A DNA stretch of 64,000 bases, from positions 1 to 64,000 of the forward strand of contig LNEL01000034.1 of assembly GCA_001464935.1 (NCBI GenBank). The letters are read 5' to 3'. Position 1 is the first letter of the stretch, and every line of letters starts with the position of its first letter. A program made the translations under genes and the position numbers. This DNA is from Gammaproteobacteria bacterium Ga0077536 (GTDB taxonomy: Bacteria; Pseudomonadota; Gammaproteobacteria; Ga0077536). The notes beneath the pieces are model-generated. The model ran no database searches. It was not told where the DNA came from and was given only the letters and a program-made list of their open reading frames with translations. Shown here one piece after another: positions 1 to 9,327 of the stretch.

Positions 1-1712
1 GAGATGACGAACACGCTGCTGAAGACGGCGCGCTCGGCGGTGCTGGCGGTCGTGCGCGACTTCTCGTGCTCGATCGTCACCGGCGACAACCGCCTGCTCT
101 GCGCGGCAGAAGGCGTCCCGGTGCACATCTTCGGTTCGAGCCTGCAGTCGCAATCGATGGTCGATCTGCACCAGGATCTGAAACCGGGCGATGCGTTCCT
201 GCACAACGATCCCTACCTCGGCAACACGCATGCGGCGGATCACATGTATCTCGTCCCCGTCTTCATCGACGGCGTGCACTTCTTCACCGCCTGCGCCAAG
301 GCCCACCAGGCCGACTGCGGCAACTCGATACCGTCGACGTATCACGCGTATGCGCGGGATGTGTACGAGGAAGGGGCGCTGATCTTCCCGTGCGTGCGCG
401 TGCAGCCATCCGCATGTGCAAGCGGCGCATCCGGGTGCCTGAACAGTGGTATGGCGATCATCTCGCCTGTATCGGCTCCGCCCGCATCGGCGAGCGGCGC
501 CTCATCGAGCTGACGAAGCGCTACGGGGCGGAGACGATCAAGGCCTTCATCAACGAGTGGTTCGCGTATTCCGAGCGCCGCATGGTCGATGCCATCAGGC
601 GCCTGCCGGCCGGCCGCATGTCGAGCACGAGCGTCTACGATCCGATGCCACCGGTGCTGCCCGAGGGCCTGCCGATCCGCGTCGACATCGAAGTGCAGCC
701 TGACGCCGGCAGAATCATCGTCGACCTGCGACACAACGCGGACAATGTCGACTGCGGCCTCAACGAGTCGCTCGCCTGCGCGACGTCGAACGCGATGTGC
801 GGCGTGTTCAACTGCATGGAGCCCGACATTCCCCACAATGCCGGCTCGTTCGCGCGCATCGATGTGCTGCTGCGCGAGGGCTGCGTGGCAGGCGTTCCGC
901 GCTTCCCGACCAGTTGTTCAGTCGCGACGACGAACATCGGCGATCGGATCGTCAATGCCACCCAGAGCGCGTTCTCACTGTTGCAGCCCGGGATCGGCGC
1001 GGCAGAAGGGGCGATGGGCTTCGGCGCGGCAGGCGCCGTCATCTCCGGTCACGACCGACGACGCAACGGCCCTTATGTGAACCAGGAATGGATGGTCGCG
1101 AACGGCGGCCCGGCAACGGACAGCACCGATGGCTGGCTCAACTTCGGGATCCCGGTCGCGGCCGGCATGCTCTACCGTGGCAGCGTGGAGGTCGACGAAT
1201 CGAAGTTTCCGATCCTGTTCGAGTCGCTGCGCGTGATCGAAGGGGGCGGGGGCGCGGGGCGGCGGCGCGGCTCGCCCGGGGTCGAAGTGGCCTATGGCCC
1301 GCGCTTCGATCCGATGACGCTCGTGATGTCCTGCGATGGCCAGGTCAATCCGGCTCGCGGTGCACAGGGGGGATTGTCAGGTCCACCGGCGAGCACGCGG
1401 CTGCGTCGTGCGGATGGAAGTGAGGAGGTGCTGCCGGGTGCCGTCCAGTGCGCGCTGTCGCCCGGCGAAGTCATCATCGGTCGTGACGGCGGAGGCGGTG
1501 GTTACGGGGATCCGCTGGAACGGGAACCCGAACGCGTGTTGCGCGACGTGGCCGAACGTTGGGAATCGCGTGCGCGCGCCCGCGAGATTTACGGCGTGGT
1601 CCTGGCCGACGCGCCGGACGACGAAGTCGGCCTCGTCGTCGACGCGATGGCCACTTTCGATCTGCGCGCGGCGCGCCGCAAACGCCGCGCCGCCGGCACG
1701 TCTCAGGCGTAG
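1..1712 (+). pseudogene. Hydantoinase B/oxoprolinase-type subunit, 5'-cut by window edge and frameshifted
   Basis: Homologous to the HyuB family (ATP-dependent hydantoinase / 5-oxoprolinase beta-type subunit). The coding sequence is already open at base 1. The first residues (MTNTLLKTARSAV) match the interior of the family's N-terminal part, so the true start lies outside the window. Family motifs present are HNDPYLGNTHAADH near residue 63, IPSTYHAYARDVYEEG, and in the second half RRIRVPEQWYGD and GRDGGGGGYGDPLER at the C-terminus. The reading frame changes at about 405: frame 1 ends in FPCVRVQ and frame 3 resumes with IRMCKRRIRVPEQW. In relatives a linker of roughly eight to nine residues separates these blocks, so a short out-of-frame deletion explains the break. 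The 3' end overlaps the convergent flavin oxidoreductase by 10 bp. It is either a real pseudogene or an assembly error. Confidence 0.8.
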
Positions 1713-2761
1713 CGTCGCATCACCGTTTCGGCGAAATAGCGCATCTGGTCGATCGGCTGATCGGTGACCTGGAACGCGAAGTGTTTCAGGCCCGCCGCTT
1801 CGAGCGCCTTGATGCGCGCGATCACGTCGTCCGGATCGCCGATCATGGCCGCCACTTCGGCGACCTCGCGCGTGAGGAAGGCGTGCTCGTCGTCGCGCGT
1901 GTAGACCAGGTGGCCTTCATGCAGGATCAGATGCCGACGGTCGGCGGGCAGGCTTTCGACATACTGCCGATAGCGTTCGACAACGCCGGCAATCGAGCTG
2001 TCGGACGGCAGCAGCTTGTCATCCCACTCGCACATGACGTGCAACAGGTTCGTGATGAAGGGCCCGAGGCTCTTCAGGACGCGGGCGCTGCCGGCACTTT
2101 CGCCGGGCCGCAGCACCGCGAGCGGAAAGATGCCTTTCGACGGAATTGTCGCCACGTCGCGTCCGGTGCGCCCGGCGCCGACGGCGAGGGCGTCGCGTGC
2201 TGCCTGCAACATCGCGGGCGACGCGTTCCAGGTCAGGTGTGCATCGCACTCGGCGCCGCAGTACTCGAGCGTCTGCGGACCGAACGCCGACAAGGTCAGC
2301 GGAATGTGATGATCGAGATGGATGAAGCCGTGCTGGCGATGCAGCAGCTGCACGAGATGGGTCTCGCCCTCGCACTCGTGCATGGCGGCCTCGCCGCGCA
2401 GCAGGGCCTGGATCAGCCGGATGTCGCGCTTCATGCGCCCCAGCGGCACCGGCCGCAGCCCCATCGTCAGGCGCGCCGTGTTGCCGTTGCCGACGCCGAG
2501 TTCGACGCGCCCCGGCGCGAGCTGCGCGACGCTCGCAATCGAATGGGCAATCGTCGGTGCCATGCGCGTGCTCGGCACCGCCACGCCCGTCGCGAGCCTG
2601 ATCCGGCGCGTGGCCTGCGCGGCCACCGCCATCGTCGCGTAGACATCGGAGTAGATCATCTGCGAATCGAAGAACCACGCCTGGTCGAAGCCCAGAGACT
2701 CGGCGAGGGCCACCAGGTCGTAGTCCCCGATCCGGGACGTGAAAGCAACGCCGAATTCCAT
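1703..2761 (-). CDS. LLM-class flavin-dependent oxidoreductase (F420/FMN luciferase-like)
   Basis: 352 residues, the usual size for single-domain bacterial luciferase-like (TIM-barrel) enzymes that use reduced FMN or F420. The N-terminus MEFGVAFTSRIGDYDLVALAE is the first beta strand and helix. Later blocks are RIRLATGVAVPSTRMAPTIAHSIASV and GRVELGVGNGNTARLTMG, typical of the family's cofactor-binding face. The start is ATG at 2761, 17 bp after the stop of the upstream paralogue, so the two are probably one operon. They share only the fold and are not recent duplicates. Substrate cannot be read from sequence. The neighbourhood (hydantoinase-like gene, second flavin oxidoreductase) suggests breakdown of an N-heterocyclic or xenobiotic compound, which is inference. 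Confidence 0.85.
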   Translation of the reverse strand: MEFGVAFTSRIGDYDLVALAESLGFDQAWFFDSQMIYSDVYATMAVAAQATRRIRLATGVAVPSTRMAPTIAHSIASVAQLAPGRVELGVGNGNTARLTMGLRPVPLGRMKRDIRLIQALLRGEAAMHECEGETHLVQLLHRQHGFIHLDHHIPLTLSAFGPQTLEYCGAECDAHLTWNASPAMLQAARDALAVGAGRTGRDVATIPSKGIFPLAVLRPGESAGSARVLKSLGPFITNLLHVMCEWDDKLLPSDSSIAGVVERYRQYVESLPADRRHLILHEGHLVYTRDDEHAFLTREVAEVAAMIGDPDDVIARIKALEAAGLKHFAFQVTDQPIDQMRYFAETVMRRYA

Positions 2762-2777
2762 CGGATACTCCTGGCGC

Positions 2778-3869
2778 TCAGGCGGCAGAACGCTGGTTGA
2801 ACTGGGGCAGGACTTCCTCGATCAGCGCCTGCTGCGAAGCAGACCATGCCGAGTATTCGTCGAGAAAATCGAAATTGATCACCAGCAGTGTGCCGAATCC
2901 GCCAGAGTCGTGCTGCATGTCGGCAAGCTTCGCCGCCACCGTCTTCGGCGAGCCAACGAGCCAGTTGTGATCGACGAGGTACTCCGGCGTCACATCGGAA
3001 TCCGGCACGCTCTGATCGTGCTTGAACACCGACAGCAGCCTGAAGTTGGCGAACAGCGGCAACAGATAGTCGCGGTAGGCCCGGCCCATCATGCCGTTCA
3101 GCGCCAGCTTGCGCGCCTCGGCGTCGGTGTCGGCGATGTAGACTTCGCGCACGACGCGCCAGTCTTCGCGCCGTGCCACGCGACCGACCCGGTCGGCGCC
3201 GCGCACGACCGAGGCCCAGTGATCGGCGAGGTATTCCTGCGACAGGTTCAGCGACAGCGGCATGAAGCCGAACTCCCCCGCCATTTCGAGCGTGTCCGAA
3301 CGCGGCGACAGACCCGCGATGCCAATCGGCGGATACGGTTTCTGGAACGGCTTGATGTGGAACTGCAGGCGACCGTCGAACATCGGCTCGATGCGATTCA
3401 CGGTCCAGTACTTGCCGCGATATTCGAACGGCTCGTCCGCTGACCACAGTTTCAGGATGATGTCGAGTGCTTCGCGCGTCATGTGGCGATTCTCGCCATT
3501 CATGCCATCGACATTGAACTGCTTCCAGTCGCTGGGCAGTCCACCGGCGCCGACGCCGAACATGAAGCGGCCCTGCGCGATGTGGTCGAGAAACGCCACC
3601 CGGCACGCCAGTTCCGCCGGATGGTGATAGGGCAGCAGGTGCGCGCCGGGTGCAAGCTTGATGCGCTGCGTGCGCTGCAGGGCCTGGGCAATCAGCAGGT
3701 CCGGGGCCGGGTTCGGCTCCCAGGGCGCGGTGAAGTGTTCACCGATCCAGGCTTCCGCGAAGCCGAGCCGGTCGCACAGCGCGATATGGTCGAGATCCCA
3801 TTCGAAGCCGGCGCGCAGGCTGCGCTCCGGCGGATGCGACGGCATCATGAAAACGCCCACGTCCATCAT
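2778..3869 (-). CDS. LLM-class flavin-dependent monooxygenase (limonene-monooxygenase-like)
   Basis: 363 residues. The opening MMDVGVFMMPSHPPERS with WDLDHIALCDRLGFAEAWIGEHFT, and then RIKLAPGAHLLPYHHPAELACRVAFLDHIAQGRFMFGVGAGGLPSDW (given here only as a region, residues about 60-115), are characteristic of the subgroup containing limonene 1,2-monooxygenase-like and alkanesulfonate-like flavin monooxygenases. This class takes reduced flavin from a separate reductase; no reductase gene is adjacent. First gene of a two-gene minus-strand unit with the 1703-2761 paralogue. A purine-rich AGAGAGGGGAGCC stretch just before the ATG gives a good ribosome-binding site. Substrate unknown. Confidence 0.85.
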   Translation of the reverse strand: MMDVGVFMMPSHPPERSLRAGFEWDLDHIALCDRLGFAEAWIGEHFTAPWEPNPAPDLLIAQALQRTQRIKLAPGAHLLPYHHPAELACRVAFLDHIAQGRFMFGVGAGGLPSDWKQFNVDGMNGENRHMTREALDIILKLWSADEPFEYRGKYWTVNRIEPMFDGRLQFHIKPFQKPYPPIGIAGLSPRSDTLEMAGEFGFMPLSLNLSQEYLADHWASVVRGADRVGRVARREDWRVVREVYIADTDAEARKLALNGMMGRAYRDYLLPLFANFRLLSVFKHDQSVPDSDVTPEYLVDHNWLVGSPKTVAAKLADMQHDSGGFGTLLVINFDFLDEYSAWSASQQALIEEVLPQFNQRSAA

Positions 3870-4165
3870 TGGCTCCCCTCTCTGTTTTTTCCAGGCCCAC
3901 GCATGGCGCCCGTTGTGCAGCGGACGCTAGCACGCAGCCACTGGCCGGAGCAATTCGGTTCGCGCGCGTGGCGATTGTGGTTCGAATCACGGATTGGGCA
4001 GCCGCCGATTCAATTTCGTTGCCGACGGCCGCCATCCCTGTCGCAGTGGCCCCTGCAGCAGGGTCAATTGCGCTGACTGCGACGAAAGTCTCAGGTCCAT
4101 CGACGTTTACTGTTTATAACGGTGTCCGCCGGGCCGCGGCGAGCAAATTACCGAAGGAGCGCCTC

Positions 4166-6229
4166 ATGCGAGTTGGATATGGATTGGTTGCGTTGCTGGT
4201 CTGCGCCGTCATGGAGATGGGCACGGCCGACGTTTCGGCCGCCGAGCAACAAATGTACGGACGCCGCAACCCGTTCGCGATGGAACGTCTGCCTGCCGGC
4301 CGCCTGCGCCGATCGCTCGAGGACCTGTCACCCGTTGCCCGCGAGCGTGCGCTGCGCTGGCTGCACAACTTCGATTTTCCGGCGTCCGACACCATCAACA
4401 GCCTGCGGGTAGACCCCCAGGGTTCGGTGCTCTACGTCGACCCGGCGCCAACCGGGGGCGCCGAAGGCGCTGGCACCGTCGCCGCCGCCGGCGCGGCCAC
4501 GCCGGTCGCCATCACGACTGCGGACGCGTTCAAGCTGCAGAGCAAGCCCGGTGCGCCACGCACGCTCTACCTCGACTTCAACGGACATGTCATCACCGGC
4601 ACGGTGTGGAACAGCGTCTACGGCAAGAACCAGCCCTACGATGCGCTGCCTTACAGCATCGACACGAACTACGACGCGTTCAGCGCCACCGAACTGCAGA
4701 ACATCATCAATATCTGGCGCCGGGTGGCCGAAGATTTCGCGCCGTTCAATGTCAACGTGACGACCCAGGAGCCGGCGAGCTTCACGGCGAACGTCGGCCG
4801 CGCCGTGATCACACGGGATTCGGATCGCAACGGCCGCGCGATGCCGCTGCAGGGGGCTGGCGGTGTCGCCTATGTCGGCGTCTTCGGCTATGAGTACTAC
4901 GGCTATTACTCGCCGGCGCTGGTCTACTCGAACCGCCTCGGCGGCGGTCGCGAGGACTATGTCGCCGAAGCCACTTCACACGAACTCGGCCACAACCTCG
5001 GCCTGTCGCACGACGCCACCGCGGGCACCAGCTATTACACCGGTCATGGTACGGGCAGCGCGACGTCCTGGGGCCCGATCATGGGCGTGTCCTACAACAA
5101 GATGATCAGCCAGTGGAGCATCGGCGAGTACGCCGGCGCGAACAACCGGGAAGACGACACCGCCGTGCTCGCCGGCCGTCTCGGCGTGCGTCCGGACGAC
5201 CACCCGAACACGAACACCGGTGCCACGCCGCTGATCACCAGCGCCGGCGGCATCGTCGCGTCGACCACCGTCGAGCGCGACATCGGCAACGTGCGGCCGG
5301 AGAACAAGGGCATCATCGGCAGCCGCAGTGATGTCGACGTCTTCACCTTCAACGCGGGGGCCGGCCCGCTGAACCTGACGATTGCGCCGAACCGCATGCC
5401 CGCCAACACGGCAGGCGGCAACCTCGACCTGCAGGTCGAGCTGTATGCCGAAGGGGGCGCGCGCATTGCGACGGTCGCGCCCGATGGCAATGCCACGGCA
5501 ATCCTGTCACGCACCGTCAGCCAGGGCCGCTACTATCTGCACGTGTCGGGCGTCGGCGACGCCGTGACGCCTTACAGCGACTACGGCAGCCTGGGCCAGT
5601 ACTACATTTCGGGCTCGATCCCGGTGGCAACGATCAACACCGTGCCACCGGCGCCGAACCCGATGACCTTCGAGATTGCACCGCGGTCGACCGTCGCGGG
5701 CAGCGTGACGATGCGAGCCGCCGTCGCGACCGACGACGCAGGTTCGGCCGTGCAGTACCAGTTCCTGTGCATCAGCGGCGGGACCGGCTGCGCCAACACC
5801 GGCTGGGTCGTGACCCGCGATCTGACGGTGACCGGGCTCACGCCCGGCGCCGCCTACAGCTACAGCGTCAAGGCGCGCGATGCGTTCGGCAACGAGACCT
5901 CGCCGTCGAATGCGGCCAGCGTTACGGTGCTGGCGCCTGTGGTGACGCCCAACCTGGCACCACGCGCCGTGACCGACGTCTATTCGGTCAAGCGCCTGAC
6001 GACGGTGACTCTCTCCGTGCTGGCCAACGATACTGACCGCGATGGCGACCGGCTGACGATCGTCGGCCTCAGCGGCCCGGTGAGTCGACGTGGCACCGCC
6101 ACGATGGCGCCGGGACATATCACCTATGCCGCCACCGCGTCGCTTGGTCGTCACCAGTTCAGCTATCAAATCACGGATGGCCGGGGCGGCAATGCCCGCG
6201 GATCCGTCGTGCTCAACGTCGTCCCCTGA
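4166..6229 (+). CDS. Secreted zinc metalloprotease (metzincin type) with C-terminal accessory domains
   Basis: 687 residues from the ATG at 4166, chosen because AAGGAGC lies just upstream and the next residues (MRVGYGLVALLVCAVMEMG...SAA) form a signal peptide. Residues 272-283 read HELGHNLGLSHD: the zinc ligands H272, H276, H282 and catalytic E273 of the metzincin HExxHxxGxxHD motif. Ahead of it is a propeptide-like segment and a YLDFNGH strand. After the protease domain come a PPC-like beta domain (DVDVFTFNAG, about 390-480), a fibronectin-III-like domain (about 500-590) and a cadherin/Ig-like repeat with VLANDTDRDGDRLTI (about 610-687). Exported protein degradation is the likely role. A TATAAC hexamer at 4115-4120 may be its -10 element. 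The 296 bp before the gene hold nothing else I recognise. Confidence 0.85.
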   Translation: MRVGYGLVALLVCAVMEMGTADVSAAEQQMYGRRNPFAMERLPAGRLRRSLEDLSPVARERALRWLHNFDFPASDTINSLRVDPQGSVLYVDPAPTGGAEGAGTVAAAGAATPVAITTADAFKLQSKPGAPRTLYLDFNGHVITGTVWNSVYGKNQPYDALPYSIDTNYDAFSATELQNIINIWRRVAEDFAPFNVNVTTQEPASFTANVGRAVITRDSDRNGRAMPLQGAGGVAYVGVFGYEYYGYYSPALVYSNRLGGGREDYVAEATSHELGHNLGLSHDATAGTSYYTGHGTGSATSWGPIMGVSYNKMISQWSIGEYAGANNREDDTAVLAGRLGVRPDDHPNTNTGATPLITSAGGIVASTTVERDIGNVRPENKGIIGSRSDVDVFTFNAGAGPLNLTIAPNRMPANTAGGNLDLQVELYAEGGARIATVAPDGNATAILSRTVSQGRYYLHVSGVGDAVTPYSDYGSLGQYYISGSIPVATINTVPPAPNPMTFEIAPRSTVAGSVTMRAAVATDDAGSAVQYQFLCISGGTGCANTGWVVTRDLTVTGLTPGAAYSYSVKARDAFGNETSPSNAASVTVLAPVVTPNLAPRAVTDVYSVKRLTTVTLSVLANDTDRDGDRLTIVGLSGPVSRRGTATMAPGHITYAATASLGRHQFSYQITDGRGGNARGSVVLNVVP

Positions 6230-6242
6230 ACGCAACCTGAGT

Positions 6243-6274
6243 CGGCGGCACCGGATTCCTGTCCGGTGCCGCCG
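6243..6274 (+). terminator. Perfect 13-bp hairpin after the protease gene
   Basis: CGGCGGCACCGGA and TCCGGTGCCGCCG pair without mismatch around a 6-nt loop, 14 bp after the protease stop codon. There is no U tract, so this is either a Rho-assisted terminator or an mRNA-stabilising 3' hairpin. It separates the protease gene from the two-component genes downstream. Confidence 0.6.
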
Positions 6275-6338
6275 CACCGCTTGATTCCGCGCCCGATGAG
6301 TGGCGCAATGGTGGGCGGTCACCCACCGGCTCCGTACG

Positions 6339-7073
6339 ATGACTCTCGATCCCGCGATTACCGTCCTCGTCGTCGACGACGATCCCTCTGTGCGCGAGCT
6401 GCTCGGCGACTATCTCGCCGACAACGGTTACCGTGTCCTGAGCGCGATCAACGGGCCCCAGGCCCGCGCCATCCTCGAGGAGCAGGCACCGCATGTCGTG
6501 ATTCTCGACGTCGGCCTGCCCGGCGAGGACGGTCTGAGTCTCGCGCGCTTCATCCGCGAGCAATACGACATCGGCATTCTCATGGTGTCCGGGGCCGGAG
6601 AGACGGTCGACCGCATCGTCGGCCTCGAGGTCGGTGCCGACGACTATGTCGGCAAACCGTTCGACCTGCGCGAGCTGCGCGCGCGCCTGAAAAGCGTGTT
6701 GCGACGCTACCAGCGCGACCACTCGCCCCCGCCGGCGGCCGAGACCGCCGGCAGCACCGGCCGGCGCATCCCGTTCGGGGCCGCGGCGCTGGACCTCGAC
6801 AGTCATCAGCTGTTCGGCCAGGACGGCAGGGAAATCGCGATTACCAGCGCGGAATTCGACCTGCTGAAGATTTTCGCGGAACGCCCGAACCGGCCGCTGT
6901 CGCGCGACCAGCTGATGACGCTGACGCGCAACCGGGACTGGGATCCGTTCGACCGCAGCATCGACATCCGCATCGCCCGCCTGCGCAAGAAGGTCGAGGC
7001 CGATCCGGACAACCCGAAATCGATCAAGACGATGCGCGGCGTCGGCTACATGTTCGTGCCGCCGCGCGGCTGA
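6339..7073 (+). CDS. OmpR/PhoB-family response regulator
   Basis: 244 residues. The receiver domain (about 8-122) has the acidic pair in VLVVDDDPS, the phospho-acceptor D57 in VILDVGLPGEDG and K in VGKPFDL. The C-terminal winged helix (about 140-244) ends in the family signature IKTMRGVGYMFVP. It is directly followed by the hybrid kinase at 7201 and is its likely partner. A direct repeat with an 11-bp period, the kind of site this family binds, begins 8 bp after its stop codon, and two more copies precede miniprotein genes at 9456 and 33758. I infer that this protein binds those sites. The start at 6339 lacks a strong ribosome-binding site; an in-frame ATG at 6300 would add 13 residues that do not match the family. 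Confidence 0.92.
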   Translation: MTLDPAITVLVVDDDPSVRELLGDYLADNGYRVLSAINGPQARAILEEQAPHVVILDVGLPGEDGLSLARFIREQYDIGILMVSGAGETVDRIVGLEVGADDYVGKPFDLRELRARLKSVLRRYQRDHSPPPAAETAGSTGRRIPFGAAALDLDSHQLFGQDGREIAITSAEFDLLKIFAERPNRPLSRDQLMTLTRNRDWDPFDRSIDIRIARLRKKVEADPDNPKSIKTMRGVGYMFVPPRG

Positions 7074-7080
7074 CCCGGCG

Positions 7081-7098
7081 TTTGTTGCCGTTTTGTTG
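7081..7098 (+). promoter_or_regulatory. Direct repeat TTTGTTG-N4-TTTGTTG, candidate OmpR-family operator
   Basis: Two perfect TTTGTTG units spaced 11 bp start-to-start (7081-7087 and 7092-7098), one helical turn apart as in PhoB/OmpR sites. It lies between the response regulator and kinase genes. A TAGACT hexamer at 7129-7134, without a recognisable -35, may be the -10 of an activator-dependent promoter for the kinase. The same repeat, inverted, precedes the miniprotein genes at 9456 and 33758. Confidence 0.6.
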
Positions 7099-7174
7099 TC
7101 GATCGCGGCGGTGCACACCGGCAATTGCTAGACTTCGTGGCAACGGCGGTGCGGGGCACCGCGAGGAACGGCAG

Positions 7175-7204
7175 ATGACCCACCCGGCTGCGTTAATCCG
7201 ATGA
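7175..7204 (+). CDS. Nine-codon leader ORF overlapping the kinase start (translational coupling)
   Basis: ATG at 7175 follows GAGGAA at good spacing and encodes MTHPAALIR. Its stop codon (TGA at 7202-7204) overlaps the kinase ATG at 7201 in an ATGA arrangement. The kinase start itself has no ribosome-binding site of its own, so its translation is plausibly initiated by ribosomes that terminate here. No function for the peptide is implied. It is too short to verify by composition. Confidence 0.4.
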   Translation: MTHPAALIR

Positions 7205-9327
7205 CTCCTCCGGTCGTCACCAGGGCGACATCACTGCTCGCCAACCTGATGTGCCGCGACGATGGCAGCGCGGCCGAGGCCCTGTACCTCAAGGCCGCCA
7301 TCGCCCTGTCGAGCGCACGCCGCGAAACCGTGTTCGAGGATCTGACGCAGAGCCTGTGCGAACTGCTGGAAGCCGACGGCGCCCTGATCGGCGTCCATCA
7401 ACGCAACGCCCAGGGCGACGAGATCCGGGTCCGCTCGCTGTTGCTCGACGGACGCTGGCAACGCGATTTCGACTACGCACTCGGCGGCACGCCCTGCGCC
7501 GAGGTGATCGGCAAGGAGTTCTGCTACTTCGAGCAGGGCGTCAGCAAACGTTTCAGTCATCCGGGACTCAAGCAGTTCAGCATCGAGGGTTACGCCGGGT
7601 TTCCGCTGATGAACGCCGCCGGCGAGTCGCTGGGCCTGATCGCCGTCATGACGCACAAGCCGCTGCCGCCACGCGATCGGGTCGAAGCGCTGCTGCGCAT
7701 CTTCTCCGACCGCGTCGTCGTCGAGATCGAGCGCGCACGCACCGAAGAAGCCCTCAAGGCCAGCGAGGAACTCTACGGGGCGGTTTTCAAGTCGGCGCTG
7801 GACGGCATCCTGATGCTGACGCTGAACGGTGAGATCGTCGATGCGAATCCCGCGCTCGTGAAGATGAGCGGCTTCACGCGCGAAGAGGCGATCGGGCGCC
7901 GCATCGGCGATCTGGTGCCGGGCGGTGACGACTTCGACGCGTTCTACCGCGAAGTGCTCGCCAACGGCAGCGCCTGCAGCGAGGCCGAGACGACACGCAA
8001 GGACGGCACCCCGTTCCACTGCGAATTCCGCGCGACGGTGGTGCAGTTCAGGGGCGCCACGCATTTCCTCGAGATCGTGCGTGACATCACCGAACGCAAA
8101 CGCGCCGAGGAGCACCGCGCGAGGCTCGAAGACCAGTTGCGCCAGGCTCAGCGCATGGAAGTGATCGGGCAACTGACCGGCGGCATCGCACACGACTTCA
8201 ACAACATCCTGACCGGCCTGCTCGGCTACGTCGACATGGCCGAAGAACGGGCGGCCGAGATGCACGACGACAAGCTCGCGCGCTATCTCGAACGCGCCGG
8301 CAACGCCGGCGCGCGCGCGCGCGAACTCGTGCAGCAGATGCTGACGTTCAGCCGTGGCAAACGCGGCACTCCGCGCGCGGTCGATCTGTCGGCCGTCACG
8401 CGCAACATGCTGTCGCTGCTGGAATCGACGCTGCCGTCGTCGATTGAAGTCGAAGCCGAACTGTCGGACAGCGTGCCGACGACCACGATCGATCCCATCC
8501 ATTTCGAACAGGTGCTGATGAATCTCTGCATCAATGCGCGCGATGCGATGGACGGTCATGGCAAACTGCGCATCGAACTCGACGAGCGACGCTACAGCGA
8601 GTGCTTCTGTTGCGCATCCTGCAAGCAGGCCATCGACGGCAGCTTCGTCGCGCTGTCGATCTCCGACACCGGTCCCGGCATCTCTGCCGACGTGCAGCGG
8701 CGCATGTTCGAGCCCTTCTACTCGACGAAGGAAGCCGGCAAGGGCACGGGCATGGGCCTGGCCATCGTACACGGCATCGTGCATGACTACGGCGGACACC
8801 TGAATGTCGTGACGGCGCCGGGCGAAGGCACCACGATCCGCGTGCTGCTGCCCGTTGACGCCGACCGCACCGGCATTGCGCCGGCCGAGAAGGCGCGTCA
8901 TGGCGCATCGCAGGCGCAGACACCGCTGAATGCGCGCGTGCTCCTCGTCGATGACGATGTCGATGTGGCCGAATACATGCAGGAGCTGCTCGAAAGCTGG
9001 GGTTGCGAAGTGACCGTCTTCAATGACGGGCGGCTGGCCCAGGCGCATGTCGCGGCGAATCCCGACCGGTTCGCGCTCGCCGTGCTCGATCAGACGATGC
9101 CGCAACTGACCGGTATCGAACTCGCGCGCGTGCTGCTCGCGCGGCAGCCCGCGCTGCCGATCGTCCTCTACACCGGCTACAGCGATGCCATCAACGAAGA
9201 CCTGGTGCACGAAGCCGGCATTGCCGCGCTGGTCAAGAAGCCGCTCGACAAGCGCAATTTTCGCCGCCTCGTCACGTCGCTGTTGACCGACCCGGCGCGG
9301 CAGCAGGTCGCGACCGGCACCCGCTGA
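7201..9327 (+). CDS. Cytoplasmic GAF-PAS hybrid sensor histidine kinase with C-terminal receiver
   Basis: 708 residues with no membrane segment. Order: GAF domain (about 25-180, with GGTPCAEVI), PAS domain (about 190-305), HisKA with phospho-acceptor H331 in GGIAHDFNN, HATPase with N box at about 441-450 and G boxes DTGPGIS and GKGTGMGLAI, then a receiver (about 578-700) with phospho-acceptor D630. Between the N box and first G box is a cysteine cluster C468, C470, C471, C474 (CFCCASC), a possible metal or redox site also present in reduced form in the kinase at 21980. It sits between its likely partner regulator (6339-7073) and the miniprotein gene at 9456. A soluble sensor of this type would read an internal signal. 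Start ATG at 7201 is coupled to a nine-codon leader ORF. Confidence 0.9.
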   Translation: MTPPVVTRATSLLANLMCRDDGSAAEALYLKAAIALSSARRETVFEDLTQSLCELLEADGALIGVHQRNAQGDEIRVRSLLLDGRWQRDFDYALGGTPCAEVIGKEFCYFEQGVSKRFSHPGLKQFSIEGYAGFPLMNAAGESLGLIAVMTHKPLPPRDRVEALLRIFSDRVVVEIERARTEEALKASEELYGAVFKSALDGILMLTLNGEIVDANPALVKMSGFTREEAIGRRIGDLVPGGDDFDAFYREVLANGSACSEAETTRKDGTPFHCEFRATVVQFRGATHFLEIVRDITERKRAEEHRARLEDQLRQAQRMEVIGQLTGGIAHDFNNILTGLLGYVDMAEERAAEMHDDKLARYLERAGNAGARARELVQQMLTFSRGKRGTPRAVDLSAVTRNMLSLLESTLPSSIEVEAELSDSVPTTTIDPIHFEQVLMNLCINARDAMDGHGKLRIELDERRYSECFCCASCKQAIDGSFVALSISDTGPGISADVQRRMFEPFYSTKEAGKGTGMGLAIVHGIVHDYGGHLNVVTAPGEGTTIRVLLPVDADRTGIAPAEKARHGASQAQTPLNARVLLVDDDVDVAEYMQELLESWGCEVTVFNDGRLAQAHVAANPDRFALAVLDQTMPQLTGIELARVLLARQPALPIVLYTGYSDAINEDLVHEAGIAALVKKPLDKRNFRRLVTSLLTDPARQQVATGTR

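Noticed and set aside
3970-3992. GGTTCGAATC-like T-loop sequence, possible tRNA
   Set aside because: Only three Watson-Crick pairs form around the loop and no acceptor, D or anticodon arms can be drawn around it.
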